This document shows positions 38,090 through 47,984 of a DNA stretch of 64,000 bases, in pieces. The position numbers were made by a program, and so were the translations under genes. Below the pieces are notes generated by a model. That model made no database searches. It was not told where the DNA came from and saw only the letters and a list, made by a program, of their open reading frames with translations. Numbering within the stretch: the stretch's first letter is position 1; each line of letters starts with the position of its first letter. The DNA comes from Marsupella aquatica (taxonomy: Eukaryota > Marchantiophyta): positions 14,818,001-14,882,000 of the forward strand of contig OZ316897.1 in NCBI GenBank assembly GCA_973895155.1, in the 5' to 3' direction.

Positions 38090-38640
38090 GCAAATCCCTT
38101 GAATGAAGGAGGGAAAGTTTACGGGAATGTTTCAAGAGCACCTTAGTTTGGAGGTAGTATAAGCTTTTAGACAAAACAAGCATTTCCCATGATTGAGTTT
38201 ATTTGGGCCCACTACTTGCCATGTAGGATTGGTCATACTTATTCTAATCAACACAGAAATTCCTCTCCGATACCATCAGATTGTTGTGTAGGGTACTTTC
38301 ACTCCCACAGCTAGAGCAAGGTAACCATGGTCGCTGAGTGGCCATGGATTAACGAGCATGACCTCCAAGAGTAATTTGCTCTATTTTTACCCAAAAATTA
38401 TACCTGAAATTGGATAATCCTCCATACAGGCTAGCGAGGCAGTGAAAATCTCAAAATCCCCACGCCAGACTGGCATGGGGTTATGGCTCAGAACCATAGA
38501 GAACATGAAACCTAAGTGGGCCCCAAGTTTATGTAAAGTCAAGAGCAACCATTCCACTCATTAGAAGGGCCGATGTAAACTCAAAGTGAATATAACAAAG
38601 AGAATGGCCCCCTGTTGCCTTGTAAAGCCACCCTCACTGA
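38090..38640. repeat. Dispersed repeat family 1, copy at 38 kb with internal insertion
   Basis: It matches the 21,955-22,205 segment at both ends (CCCTTGAATGAAGGAGGG; GAATGGCCCCCTGTTGCCTT). About 280 bp of extra DNA lies between the TTTGGGCCCACT block and the GGGCCCCAAGTTTATG block (about 38,225-38,505). Confidence 0.5.
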
Positions 38641-41119
38641 TGGTATACTCTTCTGGCCTAATCTAAATCTACCTGTGAACCCTAAATCTTGACGATGGGT
38701 TTGTCACAATAAACTACCAATTTTGGGTACCAACTACCAAGTGTTTGACAGAATCAATTATTTAGCAATTATGACTTTATTAAAGCTACTGCTCAAAATG
38801 GCACTAAACTTTTGGACCTGATTGGCAAAATATTCTAGAGTGCTTGTGAAACCAATAAAGAACTTGATTTGCAAATAATTGTATATTAAGTATCTTGATC
38901 CAAACGCTGACTTATCCATTGTTTTAAAACTAAGAAACTATTTTAGTATGTGCTTGTATGGCAGTTTGCATTATTTCATGTTTTAGCCTTTAATAAGTAT
39001 AGTACGTTTGCGTTTGCTTTTGGGTTCGGTTCGTTAGTTTTGGTTTGTGTTTGGCGATTTGGGTCAATATTATAGTTGACTACCCCAATCCATCTGTTTT
39101 GCACACACGGGCAATCCTAAGTGATGTTGAGTGGAGGTATTGTTCATAAGTGTTATTCACATAATGAAAATTTATAAACAGGCCATTGGAAAGAAAGAGC
39201 AAAGAAAGAGCAGGATTGCATATGATAGTGGTTATAAGTTGCACTAGTTTGTTTAGACATGCAACCATTGCCCTGACCGGCCCTTGCTCATATTGGTTGG
39301 TAATCAATTGCATGATGTTGTAATATGTAGCGGCTACCAGGCTTTTTGGCCTGCTGCTCAGTAGCCCCTTTGTTCTTTGTAATACGTGTTGAAGAGAACT
39401 CATGGGCCTTTTGGCTCTTTGGCCTGCTTGGGGTTTTTTTTTTATATTAGGAAGGCCATGACATCTGGAGTTACATATTTTGCAATTGATAAGGTTATGA
39501 AAATCAAATTTTTTCCTTATTTTCAACATAGTGGTAGGTAACTTTTAAAAATACAATGGCAATGTCTGCACCAGATTTCCCGTGTAAAAAATCCTAAAGG
39601 AGCTTATCAGTAGCCTGCCCATTGACTTGAAATAATCTGCTTTCTGGTTTTAAAAAGCAAAAAACGTCACTTAAGCTTATAAATGATTTTCAAGCAAAAG
39701 GTTTAGATGGACATCCTATGGGAACTTATCGCTCTACTGATAGACTTGGAATAAATCTGGTTTCCAACTAGAAACTATATATTAATTATATGGATATACA
39801 GCACATTACTAATAATGAAAAATGCCCAGTTGGGATTTAGTATCCTATAGGCAGGAGGGAAGAATATGAGTGAAAACCCCGGGCAGATGAGAGAGCCATA
39901 AAGCCTAATAGTGTCCCACAAAGCCAAAGGAACTATTGCACTACTGACTATCAAACTGAAAAGCCTACTGTAGTTAAATTCTAGAGGAAACCACATAGGA
40001 GGGCCACAGAGAGTAACTATTTGTTTAGAGTCCCTCTTAAGGCCAATGCCCCCGGCCCTTCAAAAGTAATGAATGGTGACCCTCCATAGTACTGAAGATT
40101 TGTCTCACCAAGAGAGATACAAAAAGAAGGAGCATAAGAAACAGCTAACCGGGAATTTGGCCACAAGGGTGGATTATACCAGATTAGGGATGGCCTTCTT
40201 ATCATGGATTATTGACCTCAATTTGTGGACTTTTGATCCACTACGAGGTCTTGTTTGGCTGACATGTGGTTTCACTTAACTTTTTGGTATTCCACTTGTG
40301 ATAGAATTAGTTTCTCCTCTTTAGTTTGCAGATGGTTAATGCTTATGAATTTTAGTCCCGGGCACAGCTGTTCAGTTATTTGTGTTTGCTGGTTCTCACA
40401 CTGATGCGTCGGGCTGAGCGGGCCGTCAGATTTGCTGATTTCCTTTGAAAGTCTTTTCTGGGTAAGTGGCATTCTTCTTACTTTTCACTCTTGCTCCTGC
40501 TTTAATTTTCCCATTCTCTCGGGTCTGAATATGTTTGGGCTCTGGGTGACTCTTGGTCCTTGACCACTTGTTGTCTGGCCGTTTCATTCCCTATTTTATT
40601 TGTTGGGTTTTACTGTCATCATAAGTAAAGTGCTTATTTCAAGGAGAAGAAAAAGAAACATCTAAAGGAACAAGAAAAATAACACCAAAAGGGTCAAACA
40701 GAGTACACCAAAGAGCAAACAAAAGAACTCCAAAAAGGACAAACACATAAGAAACAAATGTAACCCTGAAGAAATAAATAGATGAATAAAAGAAATAGGG
40801 AACTACACTAGAGGGCCAGACTCCAGCGAGTACGTGTGCAGCAAGGACTTTTGCGTCCCAAGGACTTTACTCCGGGTGAACGACGGAAACATCCCAAGCC
40901 CGTTGTGCGTCGTGACGGTGCTCTGCCGTAAGAAACACTTCGTCTTTCATCGACCCACCGCTGGACGGTCACCGTTGTTGCTGATGTCACTACTAGCGAC
41001 GGATTACACCGTACTGTACCGCGTTTGGCTACTGGGCAGCACCGTATAAGAGTACGGTGGTACTCCGGCTGCGAAACACCGACCGATTACGCAAAGGAAT
41101 GATTCCGTCTCTGAAGTAC

Positions 41120-41127
41120 GTTGTCCT
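41120..41127. repeat. Left 8-bp target-site duplication
   Basis: GTTGTCCT directly precedes the left TIR and is identical to 52636-52643. Confidence 0.85.
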
Positions 41128-41140
41128 CCCGGTTTGACCT
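41128..41140 (+). repeat. Left terminal inverted repeat
   Basis: CCCGGTTTGACCT; the inverted right end reads CCCGGTTTAATCT. The first base pairs differ from the usual hAT C/T-A-R-N-G terminus, but G at position 5 is kept. Confidence 0.75.
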
Positions 41141-41217
41141 TGCCCGTCAAACTGGGCGTTTGAGAGCGGCAAATTGACAACCCGGCACCCGGGTTCGGAA
41201 GCAGTCCGGGAAAGGAA

Positions 41218-41870
41218 ACGTCCGGTTCGGGGTTCGGGTTCGGGAGGAGGTTCGGGAGGAGGTTCGGGTGGGGGTCCGGGTGACTAATCGGGTCCGGGTC
41301 CGGGGCGGAGGCGCTCGGTGGGGGCTCGGGGTGGGGTCCGGGTGGGGTTCGGGTCCGCTCGGTGGGGGTTCGGGGTGGGGTCCGGGTGCGGCTCGGGTCC
41401 GGGAGGAGGAGGTGCGGGGGGTTCGGGTGGGGTTCCGGGTGGGGTTCGGGTCCGGGTCCGAGGGGTTCGGGTTCGGGAGGTACGGGGGGTTCGGCTGGGG
41501 TCCGGGCCCGGGGCGGAGGCGCTCGGTGGGGGTTCGGGGTGGGGTCCGGGTGGGGTTCGGGTCCGGGAGGCCGGGGTGGGTCCGGGTGGGGATCGGGGTT
41601 CGGGGTCCGGTTCGGGGTTCGGGGTTCGGGGTCCGGTTCGGGGTTTGGAAGTTCGGGGTTCGGGATTGAGGCTCGAAGAATTAGGGTTTCGCGATTTAGG
41701 GTTGGAGGATGGGGCCGGCCGGGAAAGGGTCGGGGGCTCGGGAGAGGATAAAAGGAGGAGATCCCTCCTCTCCCTCCTCATTTTCGGTTTTGCAGAAAGG
41801 AGGAGAGGAGGAGAGGAGGAAGAGGAGGAGGACAGGAGAGGAGAGGAGGAGGAGGAGGAGGAGAGGAGGA
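41218..41870 (+). promoter_or_regulatory. Left G-rich subterminal array and putative inward promoter
   Basis: About 480 bp consist almost only of GGTTCGGG/GGTCCGGG units on this strand. TTAGGGTTT telomere-like stretches follow near 41,680-41,700, then GAGGATAAAAGG (a possible TATA box near 41,747) and a purine GGAGGA tract ending in GAGGAG|GTAAGT at 41871/41872. That layout is what a promoter, first exon and donor of the kinase transcript would give. The long open frames inside the G-rich array result from its composition and are not genes. Confidence 0.5.
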
Positions 41871-41993
41871 GGTAAGTGTTTGGTTTTGGTTTTTATTTTT
41901 GATTTTTGGTTTGTTTTTATTTGTTTGTGTTTTTTTTTGTGATTTTTTAATTTTTTTTTGTGTTTTAAACCTTAACCTTAGAGCCAAATGGAG

Positions 41994-42075
41994 GGATATA
42001 AAGAAACACTTGTACGCGCACGCTTTGAGCCTCGGTTCGGTTTGCGATACTCCGTACAAGAATTTCTTAATATCA
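41994..42075 (+). repeat. Hairpin L1 (conserved loop)
   Basis: Arms ending CTTGTACG (to 42016) and starting CGTACAAG (from 42053) pair, with imperfect pairing extending through GATAT and AAGAAA. Loop 42017-42052 carries CGCACGCTTTGAGC and CGGTTTGCGATA. Confidence 0.8.
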
Positions 42076-42098
42076 CCTTAACAATTTAGTCTCCTTTG

Positions 42099-42217
42099 TT
42101 CATTAAGTAAAACATTTGCGGAGATAGAGGAATCCATGTACGCATGCTTAGAGTTTCGGCTCGGTCTGCGATACTTTGCATGGATACCACGATTCGCCGA
42201 GAATGTTTTTACTTGAA
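42099..42217 (+). repeat. Hairpin L2 (conserved loop)
   Basis: Arms of about 40 bp: ATCCATG at 42132-42138 pairs with CATGGAT at 42179-42185, and outer TTCA...GTAAAA pairs with TTTTTACTTGAA. The loop contains CGCATGCTTAGAG and CTCGGTCTGCGATA. Confidence 0.8.
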
Positions 42218-42268
42218 ATACAAATGAGTGTTAAGTTATAGACACCAAATCACATATGTCGAAGCAGG

Positions 42269-42377
42269 AATATAACAACTTTGAAAGAAAAGAACACTTT
42301 TGTGCGCATGCTTTGAGCGTCCACTCGGTCTGCGATATTTCACAAGTGTTGTCTTTCTCTTTTATTGTTGTTATATA
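42269..42377 (+). repeat. Hairpin L3 (conserved loop)
   Basis: Outer TATAACAAC pairs with GTTGTTATATA, and AACACTTTTGTG pairs with CACAAGTGTT with a small bulge. The loop carries CGCATGCTTTGAGC and ACTCGGTCTGCGATA. Confidence 0.8.
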
Positions 42378-42564
42378 GAAAGGTAATTAAAATCATGTGT
42401 GCAATAAAAATACATAATGCATGGGAGAAATAAACCGGGAAAAGATAATAACAATACGACTTGTAATTTTCAGGTTGGTCGTTGAATCCTTATTGGAAGG
42501 ATTTTATTTAAATCCCGGTAAGATCTTGTTCCTCCCTCACATATTCCTTTTGTGAAGGGAAAAC

Positions 42565-44220
42565 ATGGTCATCGAAAATTTTAGTTTAGAGTATAGGCAA
42601 GTGTTGGAGATGATCACAAAACATGTGAATGAGGGATATGAGCCGAATCTTGTTGCTCTGGATGCATTGAAGAATGCTCGAAACACTCTCGAACATGCTA
42701 GGAATTCTAGCAAAGTGGCCGGGAAACGAAAACGGAAGGGGGCAAACGAAGAGGCAAAACAAGTTCGACACAATGTGGTAGTGTCGATATGGAAAGAGAT
42801 ACTTTATCGCTACACTCAACCGAAACAGTATGGGGTGGACGGGTTCGAGAGGGAGTTCACAAGACACGGAGAGAAAGGATACAAGAACTTTCTTGGTGAG
42901 ATAACCCGTTGTATGCGGGAAAGTGTACAAAAGGAGGACAATTTCACACGAGAGCAAATGAAGTCATTTGAAGATGAAACTGAGAAACCGGGAGGATTTC
43001 TGGAAAATTTGGCACTCAACTTGGAGAAGCATGTTTGGGATAATTTGGCAGCCAAAGTGGAAGAGGGTGACACTACATTGCTTGGAAACCCCGGGATGTA
43101 CACACACAAGAGAGAATTGCTAGTGAAGTGGAGTAAGGAGTTGGCAATCGCAAAATCTGATAGCAATGTCAAATATGCTAACGAGATTGTGCACTTTGGG
43201 GATGTCAGCATCAAAAGTGCTCGAAAAGGAACACGTCCATCGCGTGTAGTTCCAGAGGTTAGGAGTATCCATTTTCTTAAACCTGAGCAGGTGCACAACA
43301 CACGTCGCATTGGGAAAGGAATCCAAGGAGAGGTATACACTTGTCGTATATTACATTGTCCTCTCATTCCCGTCAATGTGACCTTAGTCGCAAAGCGGTT
43401 CAAGGATGGAGACAAGCATAAGAGACGAACTGACGCATTACAAGAAGTGCTTATGGGAGGACTGAATCATAAGGGAATCGTTGGAGCTCTTGCGTTGACT
43501 ATTGAGGATCCGCCAAAACTTATTTACGATCACTATAATGGAGGTGACTTGGGTAGCTTTATTGATAAGTGCGGCATATCGTCAAAGAGCAAGGGGAAGG
43601 CACAGATCACGACGGACCTTGATTTCAAGTTTATTTCGGAGAAGAAACTCTTGTTGGAGAACCGGTTGGGAATCGCCTTGGCTTTGCTGGAGACACTGCA
43701 ATACTTGCATGAGCATGATCGATTTCATTGTGATCTTCACTTTGGAAACATCCTTCTTCATTTCGATCACGAGCACGATGTGGCTATTAAGGTGTATGTT
43801 GGTTTATGTGATTTTGGCTTGTCTAAGCATAAATCACAGTGCAAATTACCAGCTAATCGGATGTGGCCCACAGCAACAGAAAAAGCAGCAACATACCAAA
43901 AACAATTTCCACAGTTGGCTCCGGAGCTTGTTCAACCTACCCCTGTCGAGTTTAGTGAAAGTACCGATATATATGCTTTGGGGAATATTTTTGAGACATT
44001 GTTGACAGAGAATTGGGATGGAATGTCTAAGGGTTCACGGTTTTTGGGGAGGGGTTGGAGTGCACAAGTGCATGGCCCCAAATTGGATATCATAATCCGT
44101 GAAATGATGGCCACGGATGCCAAGAAAAGAATGGATTGTGCTTTTTGGAGTTTGAAGATAGTTCGAACGTTTCCAGATTGCACATTGCATTTGCACAACA
44201 GTCCATATCTTAGAGATTAG
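42565..44220 (+). CDS. Transposon-borne protein kinase, 551 aa
   Basis: A serine/threonine-type kinase domain fills about residues 245-535. The glycine loop is GKGIQGEV (250-257), the ATP lysine K277 in VAKRF, and the helix C glutamate E294. The catalytic loop HCDLHFGN has D390 and N395, and DFG is 416-418. APE is 452-454, subdomain IX Asp is 468, and the subdomain XI Arg is 522. All residues needed for catalysis are present. The HRD arginine is cysteine, so it is a non-RD kinase. Residues 1-240 are a charged helical region I do not recognise, with a lysine/arginine cluster at 54-59 that could be a nuclear signal. The start is the first ATG after a plausible UTR acceptor. It lies about 1.4 kb inside the left end of a hAT element and reads toward the RING gene. 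Substrate unknown; it could be captured host sequence or an ancient cargo gene. Confidence 0.8.
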   Translation: MVIENFSLEYRQVLEMITKHVNEGYEPNLVALDALKNARNTLEHARNSSKVAGKRKRKGANEEAKQVRHNVVVSIWKEILYRYTQPKQYGVDGFEREFTRHGEKGYKNFLGEITRCMRESVQKEDNFTREQMKSFEDETEKPGGFLENLALNLEKHVWDNLAAKVEEGDTTLLGNPGMYTHKRELLVKWSKELAIAKSDSNVKYANEIVHFGDVSIKSARKGTRPSRVVPEVRSIHFLKPEQVHNTRRIGKGIQGEVYTCRILHCPLIPVNVTLVAKRFKDGDKHKRRTDALQEVLMGGLNHKGIVGALALTIEDPPKLIYDHYNGGDLGSFIDKCGISSKSKGKAQITTDLDFKFISEKKLLLENRLGIALALLETLQYLHEHDRFHCDLHFGNILLHFDHEHDVAIKVYVGLCDFGLSKHKSQCKLPANRMWPTATEKAATYQKQFPQLAPELVQPTPVEFSESTDIYALGNIFETLLTENWDGMSKGSRFLGRGWSAQVHGPKLDIIIREMMATDAKKRMDCAFWSLKIVRTFPDCTLHLHNSPYLRD

Positions 44221-44407
44221 AGATTAGGGTTTACACAATTTTGTAAAGGTCACCTTAACGATTATATGTTTATTCATTGTATGTCAATTACAATGTTCTG
44301 CATTTTGTTGATAATATTCTATCAAACTTTGTCATGAATGCCCAAAATTGTGCTAAATGTGTTTGTACATTGTCAAATATCGCAGACCTTTTGTACACAT
44401 CGCAAAC

Positions 44408-44734
44408 ATGGGACGATGGGAATTGTCTTCTGATGATGAAGACAAAGAGTTCACGACACAACATCTTACCATGCAAGATGGTCAAGGATCCTATTGTGAC
44501 GATGAAGCTCTTCGTAATAATGTGTTGGATAATCTTACAACCATTGGCATTCACTATGAGGCTAAACCCAAGGTTGATGGAACACCGGCGCCAAACACAA
44601 GAAGATGGGAAGATGAGGGTATGAAGGATGAATGGAGTATATTAACGCCCAATGTAAATCCTCCCCATGACGAATGGGCCATGAATGCAAAGGAATTGGA
44701 GATGTTGATGCCAAAGAAAGACTTTTGGCCATGA
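44408..44734 (+). CDS. N-terminal segment of the RING cargo protein, before an in-frame TGA
   Basis: From an ATG at 44408 (MGRWELSSDDEDKEF) an acidic 108-residue frame runs to TGA at 44732-44734. The same frame continues without another stop into the RING protein, through FHDPDLWATRSWAQEKF to the ATG at 44801. Composition is continuous across the TGA. The two parts are thus probably one gene of about 648 residues interrupted by a nonsense change, or by readthrough. An intron is less likely because both sides stay in phase. Confidence 0.5.
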   Translation: MGRWELSSDDEDKEFTTQHLTMQDGQGSYCDDEALRNNVLDNLTTIGIHYEAKPKVDGTPAPNTRRWEDEGMKDEWSILTPNVNPPHDEWAMNAKELEMLMPKKDFWP

Positions 44735-44800
44735 GCACAACAAGTTTTTCACGATCCGGATCTTTGGGCAACAAGATCATGGGCGCAAGAAAAATTCACC

Positions 44801-46354
44801 ATGTCCAAAGTAACACATGCAGGTGTTAAATCACATTGGCAGCAACGATATCGAGAGTTTGCTCCACACAAAGCCCAAACGAAAATGAGTTCCGTTTACC
44901 CTCCTTTTATCCGATGTCTGATTGCTGAATTCATTCTCAAGTGGAAGGTGGATTACCGTTGGGAAAACAGTGCTGGCAAGCTGACTCATCAGGTGCATCC
45001 ATCAGTGGTTGCGATTGCAACGAATAGGAATACAACTATTGCAAAGGACCCTTCAATGGAGACTTCCAACAAGGGATCCAAAAGAAAGCTAGATGACACT
45101 GGGGAGGGATATGCGCATGAGAAGGGGAAAGCGGCTGTACTTCCTCGAGTCTCCATGCCTGACCGTGCAGCACCACCAACCAATGTGGAGTCAACGCACA
45201 CCAAAAAACCAATCCTTGTAGGTGTTGGGAGTAGAACTCCACATGCAAAGAACAACAATGTTACTGATGCTAACAAGGATAAGTTCAACCTGCACAACAT
45301 ATGCAAGAGCTTGGGGGCAGATGTTGCAGAGGTGATTGAGACAAATCTCCGCACGAAGTATGTAGTGGAGCTATGTGAATGTGGCAGCATCGAAAAGTTC
45401 AAGTCACAATTGCAACAAGCTGATATAAAGATGAGATCACTTGAGAAGAAGCAGAACGAGCCGACGACCAATTCGGAAGTGATGTTGTACAAGTGTCAAT
45501 TGTTTGACAAGATGGAAGAAATCAATAAGCTGACAAAACAACTTGCTGAAAAAGAGCGTCAATGCAATGAACTGGCACGACTTGAGGAGAAGGACAAGAT
45601 CATTAATGATCTTAAAAGTGAACTTGCAACGCAAGCAATCATCATATCAAATCTTCACGAAGAGGTGCAAGAATTTAACAATGGTGCTTTGGGGATGAGG
45701 TCAAACAAAGGGCAAGGTGAATTATCGCGGCCAAATTTTGTTAACATGCAAATCATAGATCCTACAGGGCACAGCAACCTTTTTCCAGATGTGGAGGTTG
45801 ACGCGGAAGGTATTGATAGGTTTTTTGATAAGTGGAAAAAGAATGAAACTATGGCAGCATTTGTTCGTGAAAAGGATGACAAGTGTACTTGGTGCCTATA
45901 TCCTTGGGGCCCTGAATCTGTTTCCATGTTGGGAACCTGCGGTCATATATGGCATCATGCTTGCTTGTCTAAATGGTTGAAGAAAAGCCGAAAATGTTGG
46001 TGTCGCACACCATTTCATGAACGCGAGTATGAGCAACGAGGATTGTTGAAGCAAATGCCATCAATGGAGACTCAACAAAACACTGAAGATATGACTGAAG
46101 ATACTATACCGGCGATGCAAATAGATGAAACTCCCATTGAATATTTCACAATCAATGAATATAATTTGTCAGATGGGGAATTTGACAGGTTGTTATTCAG
46201 TGGTCGACTCGATGAGTGGAAACAATATGCGGCAGCCAACCAGCCATCAATAGATGAGCAAAATTTGCAACGATCCATTCGGCGCCATCGACGACGTCAA
46301 CAACAGGCAGAGGTGAAAACAGAAGCTGTTGACAATAACAACAAAAGGAACTAA
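44801..46354 (+). CDS. Transposon-borne RING-H2-like protein, 517 aa
   Basis: Residues 80-160 are low-complexity and basic. About 195-295 are a predicted coiled coil rich in E, K, L and Q heptads. At 362-401 lies a RING-type zinc site: C362-x2-C365, C380-x-H382, H385-x2-C388 and C399-x-C401. The last pair is separated by one residue rather than the usual two, so it is an atypical RING-H2, and zinc binding and E3 ligase activity are inferred. The tail has an acidic stretch and a basic KR-rich end (about 485-500) suited to nuclear entry. The frame is open upstream through an in-frame TGA to 44408, so this ATG may not be the original start. It sits 580 bp after the kinase on the same strand and converges on the transposase. 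Confidence 0.7.
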   Translation: MSKVTHAGVKSHWQQRYREFAPHKAQTKMSSVYPPFIRCLIAEFILKWKVDYRWENSAGKLTHQVHPSVVAIATNRNTTIAKDPSMETSNKGSKRKLDDTGEGYAHEKGKAAVLPRVSMPDRAAPPTNVESTHTKKPILVGVGSRTPHAKNNNVTDANKDKFNLHNICKSLGADVAEVIETNLRTKYVVELCECGSIEKFKSQLQQADIKMRSLEKKQNEPTTNSEVMLYKCQLFDKMEEINKLTKQLAEKERQCNELARLEEKDKIINDLKSELATQAIIISNLHEEVQEFNNGALGMRSNKGQGELSRPNFVNMQIIDPTGHSNLFPDVEVDAEGIDRFFDKWKKNETMAAFVREKDDKCTWCLYPWGPESVSMLGTCGHIWHHACLSKWLKKSRKCWCRTPFHEREYEQRGLLKQMPSMETQQNTEDMTEDTIPAMQIDETPIEYFTINEYNLSDGEFDRLLFSGRLDEWKQYAAANQPSIDEQNLQRSIRRHRRRQQQAEVKTEAVDNNNKRN

Positions 46355-46858
46355 AACCAATAGTCTCTACATTTTGATGTTATTTTCATGTAGTTACTAT
46401 TAGAGACATTTTGTTAAAATAGAAGCGGCATATCCTCTTTGACAATTATTTTCAACTTGTAATTGGTAAAGAGATTTTGGAGTGACATTACATTGCATAT
46501 CTCGATGAGTACATATATTTTTCATTGGGGGCATGGCGTCGCCTTTTGGAGAATGTGTATTTTCGTAAGAATATTCCATCCTCCAATCAGCCATAGGTTT
46601 TGGAAGCATATTGTCGGGCTCACAATCATATTTTTGGACAAGTATGAGGAAAATAGACGTGATGAGAGACGGTAGCACAGTGGACTCAGGTACTGATCCT
46701 TCTCTGAAATCATTTCCAAAAGGAGATCGTGTAGCACAATGAGTTCAACAAAGTCAACATCGCAATGGTTTTAGCCGCCCAAGTTGAGAATGATTTTGTA
46801 GAAGGATGTATACCTAAGTCCACTCACTTTTCCTGTCTTTCATAATTTTTTCCGCTAT
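46355..46858. other. Downstream region of the RING gene
   Basis: AT-rich, with no coding frame of interest. It probably holds the 3' UTR and polyadenylation region of the cargo transcripts. Confidence 0.4.
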
Positions 46859-46946
46859 TGCTGCTACGGCCAATGACATTCATGCACATGCGAACCGAGG
46901 CCAACGCCTACTCCTTTGCCCACCGCAAAAATGGGCCCTCATTACA

Positions 46947-47114
46947 ACTTGAAGTTGAACGGAGTGTATTTGAGTACGAGAGAAGTTCTGAAAGCAAATG
47001 CACTCTCAGGTCAAATTTTCAGGGTCCTTCGAGCAAAAAATTACTGAGTATGTCATCGATCCGTTGGTTTCACAACTTCTCTCGTACTCAAATAAACTCT
47101 GTTCAACTTCAAGT
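46947..47114. repeat. Central hairpin 1 (41-bp arms)
   Basis: Arm 46947-46987 (starts ACTTGAAGTTGAAC) pairs with 47074-47114 at 39 of 41 positions around a loop of about 86 nt. It is preceded by GCTGCTACGGCCAATGACAT and a CATGCGAACCGAGGCCAACG block that recur before the next unit. Confidence 0.8.
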
Positions 47115-47230
47115 AGCGTAGCTGCTACGACCAATGACATTCATGCGCATGCAAACCGAGGCCAACGCCTCTACATTTGCCTACCCCAAAAATGGGCCCT
47201 GATTAGAACTTGAAGTTGAACAGAGTTTTT

Positions 47231-47352
47231 TTCATTATGAGAAGGTTTATTCAAGCAATGGCACTCTCAGGTCAATATTTCAGGTCCTCCTGACTTTGTT
47301 ATTATTGAATATGTTCGTGCTCCGTTGCTTGAATAAATCTTCTGATAATGAA
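47231..47352. repeat. Central hairpin 2 (31-bp arms)
   Basis: Arm 47231-47261 pairs with 47322-47352 at 28 of 31 positions. Upstream DNA (47,121-47,220) repeats the leader of central hairpin 1 (GCTACGACCAATGACATTCA, CCCCAAAAATGGGCCCT). Confidence 0.8.
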
Positions 47353-47417
47353 ATGAACTGACCAATTACTGGAGTACGGCTACTACGGCCTATGACATTA
47401 ATTCGCACAATTGCATG

Positions 47418-47672
47418 TTTATATCCTCTCCTTTCCGAATTCCAATTCGAGCTTGGACATCCTCTCGTCAGCTGATCTCCACCATTGCAGTTGCTCTTCA
47501 CGCAAACCAAGATAGCAGTCTCTAGAATCCTCGAACCTATTTTATTTCAATGCATCATTCATAGTGTTTGAGGAATCCAGAGGTTCGCGTGAGGAGCAAC
47601 TGAAAGGGTGGAGACCTGCTGACGAGAGGGTGTCCAAGCTCGAATTGGAATTCGGACAGGAGAGGATATAAA
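47418..47672. repeat. Central hairpin 3 (91-bp arms)
   Basis: The longest inverted repeat of the window. 47418-47508 (TTTATATCCTCTCC...) pairs with 47582-47672 at about 83 of 91 positions without gaps, and partial pairing continues inward. It differs in sequence from the neighbouring hairpins. Confidence 0.85.
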
Positions 47673-47814
47673 CGGGTGAACTTTGACTTGAAATTGGTGA
47701 TTGTATTTTGCGTCTGCATATCAATTTGGTGACCGATCTTGCGGAATCCCCGTGACCGTGTCTGATCATCATCATGACATTGCTCTCCTTGGCCACCAAT
47801 GGGCCCTCATTACA

Positions 47815-47926
47815 ACTTCAAGTTGAACGGGGTTTATATGATTATGAGAAGGTTACTGATTATGTAGGCGATGTGTTCATTTCACAACTTCTCTCATAGT
47901 CATATAAACTCTGCCCAACTTCAAGT
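47815..47926. repeat. Central hairpin 4 (~40-bp arms)
   Basis: Arms 47815-47854 and 47886-47926 pair around a loop of about 31 nt. The arm sequence is homologous to central hairpin 1 (TTGAAC...GTTTATATGA vs GTATTTGAG). Confidence 0.8.
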
Positions 47927-47984
47927 AGTGCAGCTGCTACGGTCAACGACATTCACCCACCCCAAAAATGGGCCCTCATTACAA

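Larger units (their letters stand above)
35256..41119. other. Intergenic DNA without a supported gene
   Basis: Largely AT-rich. Frames such as 36854-37219 and 39080-39529 have no recognisable motif. A family 1 repeat copy and a possible SINE head are listed separately. From about 40.8 kb the DNA becomes GC-richer up to the hAT insertion site. Confidence 0.4.
41872..42473 (+). other. Putative 5'-UTR intron of the kinase gene, holding three hairpins
   Basis: Consensus donor GTAAGT at 41872 and acceptor TAATTTTCAG ending at 42473 would define a 602-bp intron placed 91 bp before the kinase ATG. All three left hairpins fall inside. This is inferred from splice consensus only. Confidence 0.45.

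Noticed and set aside
39080-39529. 149-codon minus-strand frame
   Set aside because: Not preserved as a domain; amino-acid composition follows local bases; no neighbouring splice or promoter signals.
41268-41875. Several overlapping frames of 130-185 codons on both strands of the left G-rich array
   Set aside because: They are low-complexity Gly/Arg/Val or Pro/Thr/Arg translations of GGTTCGGG units, open in nearly every frame because the unit has no stop.
41994-42377. MicroRNA precursor interpretation of the terminal hairpins
   Set aside because: MicroRNA genes conserve the stem and vary the loop; here the loop is conserved and stems vary. Mirror placement at transposon ends argues for an element-end function.
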